A stretch of DNA of 6,610 nucleotides from Clostridium sp. UBA6758. GTDB taxonomy: Bacteria > Bacillota > Clostridia > Clostridiales > Clostridiaceae. The DNA is taken from contig DKGY01000101.1 in assembly GCA_002453475.1 (NCBI GenBank), forward strand, positions 26,579-33,188. Direction: 5' to 3'. The position numbers and the translations under genes are program-made. The notes under the pieces were generated by a model. That model worked only from the letters and a program-made list of their open reading frames with translations, searched no databases and was not told where the DNA came from. Positions 1 through 5,150 of the stretch are shown piece by piece. Positions within the stretch are counted from its first letter, which is position 1. Every line of letters starts with the position of its first letter.

Positions 1-816
1 TGCATTGCTCAAGGTATTGGAAATATAGGTTCAGCTTTATTTGGAGGAATTCCAGCTACAGGAGCCATTGCAAGAACCGCAGCTAATGTTAAAAATGGTG
101 GTAGAAGTCCAATTTCAGGAATGGTACATGCTATAACCTTATTATTAATAATGTTATTATTTATGCCTTTAGCTAAAATGATACCTATGACAACTTTGGC
201 ATCAGTATTAATTGTAGTTTCTTATAATATGGGTGAGTGGTCAACCTTTAAATCTCTTCTTAAAGCGCCAAAAAGTGATATTATAATTTTAATTTTAACT
301 TTTGTATTTACTATAGTATTTGATTTAGTAGTAGCTATAGAGATAGGAATGATTCTAGCTATGTTCTTATGGATAAGAAGATTAGCTGAAACTACAGATA
401 TTAAAAAAGTTCAAGGAATAAAAAGCAAAAGAAATAAAGATGGAGAAGTAATACAGATTGATAATAATAAAATTTTAATATATGAAGTAAATGGACCTTT
501 CTTCTTTGGAGTAGTTCAAGATTTTATTAAGATTATAAGTAAAATTGAGACTGCAGCAGAGGTATTATTGTTAGACATGAGGCACACTCAAGCATTAGAT
601 GCAAGTGCAATTTCAGCTTTAGAAAGATTACATAGTCATTGTAATAAGCACAATATAAAACTGATAATATCCAATCTACAACTACAACCTAAAAAAGCAC
701 TTACTAAAATGGAGTTTGTAAAATCCTTAGGTGAAGAAGCGGTGTTTAATACGAGAGAAGAAGGATTAAAGGCTGCACATGAGTATATAAATATAGAAGA
801 AAAGCTTTTGGGATAA
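1..816 (+). CDS. SulP-family anion transporter, C-terminal part with STAS domain (5' end outside window)
   Basis: The frame is open from base 1, so this is the last 271 codons of a gene that begins upstream; the ATG at 121 is internal. Residues ~19-38 carry the SulP signature GGIPATGAIARTAANVKNGG. Hydrophobic segments follow at about residues 44-75 and 93-125 (the latter rich in I/L/V/F). They end in a basic WIRRLAE turn, then a charged linker and a STAS domain at ~153-265 with the typical VLLLDM...ALDASAISALERL core. SulP proteins are membrane carriers of sulfate, bicarbonate or other anions, and the STAS domain is cytoplasmic and regulatory. Full members are usually about 550-600 residues, so roughly half is missing here. 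The substrate cannot be read from this part. The gene ends just before a strong hairpin terminator and converges with the MocR-type gene. Family assignment is firm; substrate is unknown. Confidence 0.93.
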   Translation, partial: CIAQGIGNIGSALFGGIPATGAIARTAANVKNGGRSPISGMVHAITLLLIMLLFMPLAKMIPMTTLASVLIVVSYNMGEWSTFKSLLKAPKSDIIILILTFVFTIVFDLVVAIEIGMILAMFLWIRRLAETTDIKKVQGIKSKRNKDGEVIQIDNNKILIYEVNGPFFFGVVQDFIKIISKIETAAEVLLLDMRHTQALDASAISALERLHSHCNKHNIKLIISNLQLQPKKALTKMEFVKSLGEEAVFNTREEGLKAAHEYINIEEKLLG

Positions 817-822
817 AATTAA

Positions 823-868
823 AGGTTCTGTATAAATAGTTTACTATTTGCATACAGAACCTATTTTT
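823..868. terminator. Bidirectional rho-independent terminator between convergent genes
   Basis: A perfect 11-bp stem pairs 823-833 (AGGTTCTGTAT) with 852-862 (ATACAGAACCT). The inner 6-bp stem 834-839/844-849 continues it after a 2-nt GC bulge, closed by a four-base loop. On the + strand it is followed by ATTTTTCTT, which suits the SulP gene. On the - strand the tail reads TTTAATTTTA, which suits the MocR gene, whose stop codon lies only two bases outside the T tract. The compact tail-to-tail arrangement fits a shared terminator. Confidence 0.88.
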
Positions 869-869
869 C

Positions 870-2420
870 TTATATAAGAGGACTTATATAAGAAGTTCTT
901 TTACATTTATTTATAAGCATTGATAGGCAGTCAGCGATTATACTCATGCCAACTTGAATTTCTTCTAAATTAGTGGCTGCATAACTAAGTCTTAAAGTGT
1001 TATCTATATTTTTATCTTTATTTACATAGAATACATTGCAAGGAACAATTAATACATCTTTTTTTGAACATTGAACATATAGCTCACTAGCAGAAACACC
1101 CTTAGGAAGTGTTACCCAAAAGTTAAGACCACCTTTAGGATCTATAAAATCTATGCCATATATTTTAAGTTTTTTTAGTTCCGATTTCATGGCATCATAT
1201 TTTATTTTATACATCTCTATCATATATTTTAGATGTTTTTCCCAGTAACCATTTTTAAAATAAAGTTGTAGTGCTCTTTGAATTAATCCAGAAGAGGAAA
1301 TATCAGTAGTATGTTTTGCTGCTAAAAGTTCATCTTTTATGGCATCAGGAGAAATTATAAATCCTATTCTAAGTCCAGGCATTAAAAGCTTTGAGAAGCT
1401 TTTGATATAGATAACCCTATTTTTACTATCCATAGATTTAAGGGTTTTGCTCTTAAAAGAACTATCATAGGACAGTCCAGATAAAGAATCATCCTCCACC
1501 AAATATAAATTGTATTTATCAGCTAAAGCTAATAGCTGATTAAGTTTTTCTTCAGAATAAGAAGCTGTAGTAGGATTTTGAAATTGAGTCATTACATATA
1601 TTAATTTAGGTTTATATATTTTAATATTTGCTTCTAACAACTTTAAGTTTATGCCATCAACTTCCATGGGTACACCGATGATATTAGCACCTCTAGATTT
1701 AAATACTGCAACAGCTCCTGTATAAGTAGGATTTTCTGTAATAACATAATCACCAGGACTAAGTAGGGCTTTACCAATTATATCAATACCTTGTTGAGCA
1801 CCAGAAACTATTTGAATGCTATCTGGAGTAGCATTTATTCCATACTCTTGAAGGAAATAATCGCATAAAGAAGACCTAAGAGGTTCATAACCATTGCTTT
1901 CTTGGTATCCAAATGCGTAACCTTTATCTCTATCTAGGACTTCATTTAAAGCAGATTTAAAGGCTTCAAAAGGAAAGATACCTGGATCAGGAGTAGCACT
2001 GGCAAAGTTAATAGTAGTTGAAGACATAGCAATTTGACCATTAGACATAAGCTTAAAATCTTCCTGGTAGTTAGGAGAAGCTACATAGGTATTATGTAAA
2101 TCTAGATTTTCAGAATTTATACCTCTACTATTGGAGGGGGAGGATGAAATATCATAACTCATATAAATATTATCTTGCTCTGATACATAATATCCACTTC
2201 CCTTTATAGCGTTAACATATCCGTTTATCTCAAGTTGTTTATAGGCATTAACTATAGTTACATTATTAACTTCTAATTCCTTAGATAATTTACGAATAGG
2301 TGGAAGCTTATCACCAACTTTTAAAGTACTAGATTTAATTAATGCTTCAATTTTATTAGCTACTTGAAGGTACATAGGTATAGTTGAAGATTTGTCTAGT
2401 TCTATTGAAATAGAGTTCAT
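870..2420 (-). CDS. MocR/PdxR-type transcriptional regulator (GntR winged helix fused to class I aminotransferase domain)
   Basis: The chosen start gives 516 residues. An N-terminal GntR winged-helix domain occupies ~1-80 (IPMYLQVANKIEALI, KLPPIRKLSKELEVNN, GYVNAIKGSGYYV). A poorly conserved linker of about 55 residues leads to a fold-type I aminotransferase domain at ~138-505. Its PLP-site residues all appear present: FQNPT (Asn ~282), LVEDDSLSG (Asp ~310), the Schiff-base lysine in IKSFSKLLMPGLRIGF (Lys ~344), and RLSYA (Arg ~477). MocR proteins use PLP or a PLP adduct as an effector rather than as a catalyst. Known relatives control vitamin B6 (PdxR) or GABA (GabR) genes, but no such target lies next to this gene, so its regulon is unknown. 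A longer frame begins at 2438. I prefer the ATG at 2420 because AAAGGA sits 9 nt before it, whereas the first ATG has no ribosome binding site. A palindrome over its promoter suggests self-regulation. Family assignment is firm. Confidence 0.92.
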   Translation of the reverse strand: MNSISIELDKSSTIPMYLQVANKIEALIKSSTLKVGDKLPPIRKLSKELEVNNVTIVNAYKQLEINGYVNAIKGSGYYVSEQDNIYMSYDISSSPSNSRGINSENLDLHNTYVASPNYQEDFKLMSNGQIAMSSTTINFASATPDPGIFPFEAFKSALNEVLDRDKGYAFGYQESNGYEPLRSSLCDYFLQEYGINATPDSIQIVSGAQQGIDIIGKALLSPGDYVITENPTYTGAVAVFKSRGANIIGVPMEVDGINLKLLEANIKIYKPKLIYVMTQFQNPTTASYSEEKLNQLLALADKYNLYLVEDDSLSGLSYDSSFKSKTLKSMDSKNRVIYIKSFSKLLMPGLRIGFIISPDAIKDELLAAKHTTDISSSGLIQRALQLYFKNGYWEKHLKYMIEMYKIKYDAMKSELKKLKIYGIDFIDPKGGLNFWVTLPKGVSASELYVQCSKKDVLIVPCNVFYVNKDKNIDNTLRLSYAATNLEEIQVGMSIIADCLSMLINKCKRTSYISPLI

Positions 2421-2429
2421 AACTAAGAT

Positions 2430-2435
2430 TCCTTT
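2430..2435 (-). promoter_or_regulatory. Ribosome binding site fixing the MocR start
   Basis: AAAGGA on the - strand is followed by 9 nt and the ATG at 2420. It lies inside codons 2-3 of the longer reading frame that starts at 2438. That upstream ATG is preceded only by A/T sequence (TTTGAAATA) with no purine-rich box. The longer start would therefore bury the only good ribosome binding site within the coding sequence. Confidence 0.75.
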
Positions 2436-2444
2436 CATTATTTC

Positions 2445-2484
2445 AAATATATAATTATTGTATCGTTACAATAATTATATATTT
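2445..2484. repeat. Perfect 40-bp inverted repeat over the MocR promoter; candidate operator
   Basis: AAATATATAATTATTGTA (2445-2462) and its exact reverse complement (2467-2484) flank the 4-nt centre TCGT. The upstream arm contains the -10 box, and the predicted start point lies at the centre. A transcript from this promoter would therefore contain only one arm and could not form the hairpin, which favours a DNA-binding site. Each arm holds ATAATTAT, with copies starting at 2451 and 2471 exactly 20 bp apart. A third copy is at 2516-2523. MocR regulators such as GabR are known to use direct-repeat sites, so either reading, palindrome or 20-bp-spaced direct repeat, is possible. A/T richness lowers certainty about function, not about the symmetry. 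Confidence 0.7.
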
Positions 2485-2502
2485 AAGTAATCAGGTTGTA
2501 AA
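2474..2502 (-). promoter_or_regulatory. Sigma-A-type promoter of the MocR gene
   Basis: On the - strand TTTACA (2497-2502) is separated by exactly 17 bp from a perfect TATAAT (2474-2479). The predicted transcription start is near 2467, giving a leader of about 47 nt to the ATG at 2420. The -10 box lies inside the upstream arm of the large inverted repeat at 2445-2484. A regulator bound there would block polymerase directly. Confidence 0.65.
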
Positions 2503-2525
2503 GAAAAGATTAAATATAATTATAT

Positions 2526-2569
2526 GAAAGGAGCATTAATACTGCTTTAAGTGTATCAATACTCCTTTT
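2526..2569 (-). terminator. Hairpin downstream of the deacetylase gene, probable terminator
   Basis: Arms 2527-2542 and 2553-2568 pair over 16 positions around a 10-nt loop. In the - strand RNA the two non-Watson-Crick positions become G-U wobbles, while in the + strand RNA they would be C-A and A-C mismatches. This points to a structure kept for leftward transcripts, that is, those of the deacetylase gene. The following sequence (CAUAUAAUUAUAUUU) is A/U-rich but not a clean U run, so termination may be incomplete. The MocR promoter begins about 25 bp beyond. Confidence 0.55.
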
Positions 2570-2634
2570 CATATTTATTAAATTCTAGGAAGAATATATT
2601 TTAAAAATATATTAAAGGTAATATGTTTTATGAT

Positions 2635-3651
2635 TTATGGGAATAGTTGAAATTCATAACCTTGTGCTTTGGCTTCTTTTAGTACAGAATCAAGGATTTC
2701 TGTGTTAGTCTTGGAAACTGCATGGATAAGAAGAATTGCACCATTGTGTAATCCATTGATTATAGTATCCTTTGCTTTAACTGGATCAGGTTGTTTGTTT
2801 ATATCCCAATCGTGATAGGCAAAACTCCAAAATAATGTCTTATAACCGAGATTTTTTGTCATAGCTAAAGATTTCTCGGAATATTCACCCATTGGTGGCC
2901 TGAAATAAAGTGGCATATCTTCACCAGTAATTTCTCTAAACTTTGATTCTACATCTGAAAATTCGTCGTTAAATTTTTCTTCTGATCTAGTAACGTCGGG
3001 CATAGAAGGATGATGATTTGTGTGATTGCCAACAATATGTCCTTCTTCTATCATTCTCTTTATAATATCTGGATTGTCTTTTACATAAGGTGAAGTTACA
3101 AAGAATATAGCTTTAACATTGTTTGCTTTTAGTATGTCTAAAATTTTAGGTGTATATCCATTTTCATAGCCTTCATCAAAGGTTAAATAAAGTATCTTTT
3201 TATTAGTATCTCCTACGTAATGAGCATCATATTTACTTAAATCAAAATTTAATTTTAAATTTACTTCGGGAGTTACATGTTGTTTATTTGGTTTAAACCA
3301 CCAGGCTATTTTTTCATTGCTAAGATTGGTAGTATCTATTTTTGAAGTAGGTGGAGTAGGAGCTTCATTAGATGGACTACTAGATTTACCATCAGGGATA
3401 TTTTCTTCTTTATCTGATGGATTAACTGCTAAGTCATCTTTTGAAAATGAGGAATTTTCCTGATTATTTTGGGAAGATCCCTTAATTATTTCATCATCAA
3501 CTTCCTTTATGGTATTAAATACACTTTTATTTTCATCCTTGTCTGTAGTTGAGTTTGAGGTAGACCCTGTGTTAGAAGTACATCCAACAAATATAAAAGA
3601 ACTTATAACTACAAGGACTAAACTTAAACTACGTATAAATCTTTTAATCAT
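2635..3651 (-). CDS. pdaA: Lipoprotein polysaccharide deacetylase, PdaA type (peptidoglycan muramic delta-lactam pathway)
   Basis: 338 residues. The N terminus (MIKRFIRSLS, then a hydrophobic stretch) ends in a lipobox FVGC with Cys24, so the protein is probably exported and lipid-anchored. Residues ~25-113 form a Ser/Asn/Thr/Glu/Pro-rich spacer. A NodB/CE4 deacetylase domain follows at ~150-335: LTFDEGYENG (156-165, Asp159 as likely base), GNHTNHH (208-214, His210 and His214 as metal ligands), RPPMGEYS (251-258), FWSFAYHDW (274-282) and LLIHAVS (307-313, His310). The TFD-x-GYENGYT block and WWFKPN segment (117-122) are typical of PdaA. In B. subtilis that enzyme removes the acetyl group from N-acetylmuramic acid so the spore-cortex delta-lactam can form, after CwlD has removed the peptide. 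The usual NodB metal-binding second Asp is Glu160 here (Asn in B. subtilis PdaA). AAGGAGG at 3658-3664 lies 6 nt before the ATG. It is transcribed alone. A vegetative peptidoglycan deacetylase is the main alternative. Confidence 0.85.
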   Translation of the reverse strand: MIKRFIRSLSLVLVVISSFIFVGCTSNTGSTSNSTTDKDENKSVFNTIKEVDDEIIKGSSQNNQENSSFSKDDLAVNPSDKEENIPDGKSSSPSNEAPTPPTSKIDTTNLSNEKIAWWFKPNKQHVTPEVNLKLNFDLSKYDAHYVGDTNKKILYLTFDEGYENGYTPKILDILKANNVKAIFFVTSPYVKDNPDIIKRMIEEGHIVGNHTNHHPSMPDVTRSEEKFNDEFSDVESKFREITGEDMPLYFRPPMGEYSEKSLAMTKNLGYKTLFWSFAYHDWDINKQPDPVKAKDTIINGLHNGAILLIHAVSKTNTEILDSVLKEAKAQGYEFQLFP

Positions 3652-3704
3652 TTTAATCCTCCTTTTTAAAATATCGTTAGTTATTTTAATACTTAATATA
3701 CGAA

Positions 3705-3735
3705 TAGCATGTGTTTATAGTTAATAAAAAATACA
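3705..3735 (-). promoter_or_regulatory. Candidate forespore sigma-G-like promoter of the deacetylase gene
   Basis: On the - strand TGTATT (3730-3735) and CATGCTA (3705-3711) are 18 bp apart. This resembles the sigma-G pattern of B. subtilis (G-H-A-T-R, about 18 bp, CATWHTA), with one mismatch in each element. B. subtilis pdaA is known to be expressed in the forespore under sigma-G, so the match agrees with the gene's predicted role. In such A/T-rich sequence a chance match is quite possible. Confidence 0.35.
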
Positions 3736-3748
3736 AAAAGTTTTTGTA
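3732..3748. repeat. 17-bp palindrome overlapping the deacetylase promoter region
   Basis: TACAAAAA and TTTTTGTA form perfect 8-bp arms around a single G at 3740. The left part overlaps the proposed -35 element of the deacetylase gene (3730-3735), so it could be an operator. It is too tightly closed to make a full hairpin in RNA. Function is unknown. Confidence 0.5.
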
Positions 3749-3768
3749 ATATATGAATTGAAATTTAT

Positions 3769-3796
3769 TTAACCTTTAGTAAAATTATCTTATAAT
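3769..3796 (+). promoter_or_regulatory. Possible sigma-A promoter for nagA with a long leader
   Basis: A perfect TATAAT lies at 3791-3796. TTAACC at 3769-3774 is 16 bp upstream as a weak -35 (4 of 6 bases). Transcription from here would give a leader of about 200 nt carrying the CTATTTAAATAG palindromes before nagA. I saw no better-matched promoter closer to nagA, but the region is so A/T-rich that this call is tentative. Confidence 0.35.
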
Positions 3797-3822
3797 AAAA
3801 TGTAGAATATTGTACTATATAA

Positions 3823-3926
3823 CTATTTAAATAGCGAAATAGAGAAATTGTTATATAGGGAGCTATTTAAATATTTAAATAGTTGTTCTATTCATGAGGG
3901 TTTGAGGGCATTTTTCATTTAAATAG
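3823..3926. repeat. Three CTATTTAAATAG-family palindromic elements upstream of nagA
   Basis: Element one is a perfect 12-bp palindrome CTATTTAAATAG (3823-3834). Element two (3863-3882) is a perfect 20-bp palindrome made of two overlapping copies of the same motif. Element three (3915-3926, TCATTTAAATAG) matches the 12-mer at 10 of 12 positions. AACTATTTAAATA (3821-3833) can also pair with 3872-3884. These could be binding sites of a regulator controlling nagA or the divergent deacetylase gene, or leader RNA hairpins. They do not resemble the known NagR/DasR operator type. Confidence 0.55.
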
Positions 3927-3952
3927 TGAGAGTAAAAATATATTAAAATGTG

Positions 3953-3966
3953 AATTATTAATAATT
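3953..3966. repeat. 14-bp A/T palindrome just upstream of nagA
   Basis: AATTATTAATAATT is perfectly self-complementary and ends 26 bp before the nagA ribosome binding site. It differs in sequence from the CTATTTAAATAG elements. It may be a further protein site, or simply a product of base composition. Confidence 0.35.
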
Positions 3967-3992
3967 GATTTGTTAGTGAAAAATAAAGATCT

Positions 3993-3998
3993 AAGGGG
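3993..3998 (+). promoter_or_regulatory. Ribosome binding site fixing the nagA start
   Basis: AAGGGG is followed by 8 nt and the ATG at 4007. An in-frame ATG at 4001 lies only 2 nt after the box, too close for normal initiation, so the second ATG is preferred. The change removes two residues (Met-Val). Confidence 0.7.
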
Positions 3999-4006
3999 TA
4001 ATGGTA

Positions 4007-5116
4007 ATGATAAAGGTATTAACAGATACAACAATATATATTAAAGATGGAAAAATAGCAAATAATGGACAGTCTTTAGTTATAGAAAGAGGATATTATG
4101 CAGTACCTGGTTTTATAGATGAGCATACCCATGGTGGATATGGAACAGATGTCATGGATGCTGATTATGAGGCTTTAAGAAATCTAACTAATAAATTACC
4201 CGAAGAAGGGGTTACAGCTTTTCTTCCAACTACTATGACTGCAAATTTGGATGACATAAAAGTAGCTATTGATAATACTTTAAAGGTTAAAAGCTATAAT
4301 GAAAATAATGAAATTGGTGGAGCAGAAATAATTGGACTTCATTTGGAAGGTCCTTTTATAAATAAAAGGTATAAGGGAGCTCAACTTGAAGATTATATTT
4401 TAACCCCAGATGTTGAGATGCTAAAGGAGCTTATAAAGCATTCTCATAACAATATTAAAAAACTTACTTATGCCCCTGAATTAGACAATAATTTTGAATT
4501 TATAAAATGTCTTACTAACAATGATATTATTCCATCGGTAGGGCATAGTGATGGGGCTTTTTCTCAGATAGAAACAGCTGTAGAAAAGGGTCTTTCCAGT
4601 GTTACGCATTTTCATAATGGACAAAGTCCTCATCATCATAGGGAACCTGGAGTAGTTACTGCTGGTTTTGCTTTTGATGAATTAAGTGTAGAAATAATAT
4701 GTGATGGCATACATCTTCACAAAGATACTGTAAAAGCTGTTTATAAAATAAAAGGAAGGGATAAAATAATACTAATAACAGATTCTATGGAAGCTAAAGG
4801 GTTAAAAGATGGTGAATATGAGCTTGGTGGACAAAAGGTTATTAAGACTGGAAGTGAAGCTAGACTTGAAGATAAAACCTTAGCGGGGAGTTGTTTAACT
4901 ATGATAGAAGCTGTAAGGAATATAATAAAATTCACTGGATGTACCTTAGAAGACGCTGTTACTATGGCAAGTACAAATCCAGCTAGAGATTTAAATATAC
5001 TTTATAGGAAGGGTAGTTTAGATATCGGTAAGGATTGCGACTTAGTAATATTAGATAGCAATTATAATATTGTAAAGACTTTATGCAAAGGAAAAGTTGT
5101 GTATAAAGCTAAATAA
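4007..5116 (+). CDS. nagA: N-acetylglucosamine-6-phosphate deacetylase
   Basis: 369 residues from the chosen start, within the usual range of about 360-400. It is a cytoplasmic amidohydrolase converting GlcNAc-6-P to glucosamine-6-P and acetate, feeding amino-sugar catabolism or cell-wall precursor recycling. Visible motifs are PGFIDEHTHGGYGTD (metal ligands His40 and His42, as in B. subtilis NagA rather than the Gln/Asn seen in E. coli), HLEGPF (Glu114), GHSDG (His180), VTHFHNGQSPHHHREPG (His201, Asn205, Arg212), CDGIHLH (His236), and ILITDSMEAKG with the catalytic Asp259. LAGSCLTMIEAVRNI and TMASTNPARDLNI complete the barrel, and KGSLDIGKDCDLVILD closes the small beta domain. The substrate loop reads NGQSP where most relatives have NAMSP. 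nagB, the usual next step, is not adjacent. The gene downstream follows after 34 bp on the same strand. Function is well supported. Confidence 0.94.
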   Translation: MIKVLTDTTIYIKDGKIANNGQSLVIERGYYAVPGFIDEHTHGGYGTDVMDADYEALRNLTNKLPEEGVTAFLPTTMTANLDDIKVAIDNTLKVKSYNENNEIGGAEIIGLHLEGPFINKRYKGAQLEDYILTPDVEMLKELIKHSHNNIKKLTYAPELDNNFEFIKCLTNNDIIPSVGHSDGAFSQIETAVEKGLSSVTHFHNGQSPHHHREPGVVTAGFAFDELSVEIICDGIHLHKDTVKAVYKIKGRDKIILITDSMEAKGLKDGEYELGGQKVIKTGSEARLEDKTLAGSCLTMIEAVRNIIKFTGCTLEDAVTMASTNPARDLNILYRKGSLDIGKDCDLVILDSNYNIVKTLCKGKVVYKAK

Positions 5117-5150
5117 ATGTTTTAAGTAATAAGAATGGAGAAATTAAATT

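Larger units (their letters stand above)
3652..4006. other. Divergent intergenic region, about 355 bp, rich in A/T palindromes
   Basis: This gap separates the leftward deacetylase gene from rightward nagA and must hold both promoters. No open reading frame with a ribosome binding site is visible: the short ATGs at 3800, 3893 and 3949 stop after one to three codons. From left to right it contains the deacetylase ribosome binding site and candidate sigma-G promoter, a 17-bp palindrome (3732-3748), a possible rightward promoter (3769-3796), three copies of a CTATTTAAATAG-like element (3823-3926), a GAGGGTTTGAGGG direct repeat (3896-3908), a 14-bp palindrome (3953-3966) and the nagA ribosome binding site. 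I do not recognise a known riboswitch. Confidence 0.7.

Noticed and set aside
121..816. ATG at 121 as a true start of the SulP gene
   Set aside because: The frame is open upstream to base 1 and encodes the conserved GGIPATGAIART motif before this ATG. The gene simply begins outside the window.
2593..2613. 21-bp A/T palindrome AATATATTTT-A-AAAATATATT just after the deacetylase stop
   Set aside because: It has no G or C pairs and a single-base centre, so it cannot form a stable hairpin. A better terminator candidate lies at 2526-2569, and base composition is a sufficient explanation.
3509..3724. 71-codon open frame on the + strand
   Set aside because: It lies mostly antisense over the start of the deacetylase gene and has no ribosome binding site. 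Its composition reflects the reverse of the signal-peptide and linker codons.
3823..3926. CRISPR-like or mobile-element terminal repeats
   Set aside because: The copies are short, imperfect and unevenly spaced, with no spacers, transposase or target-site duplication. Regulatory palindromes are the simpler reading.
3901..3944. Promoter from TTGAGG (3903-3908) to TAAATA or TATATT
   Set aside because: The spacings are about 12 or 30 bp, not the 16-18 bp needed, and no other -35 fits the TATATT at 3939-3944.
4741..4935. 64-codon open frame on the - strand inside nagA
   Set aside because: It is fully antisense to well-conserved NagA motifs and has no ribosome binding site, so it is a shadow of the real gene.
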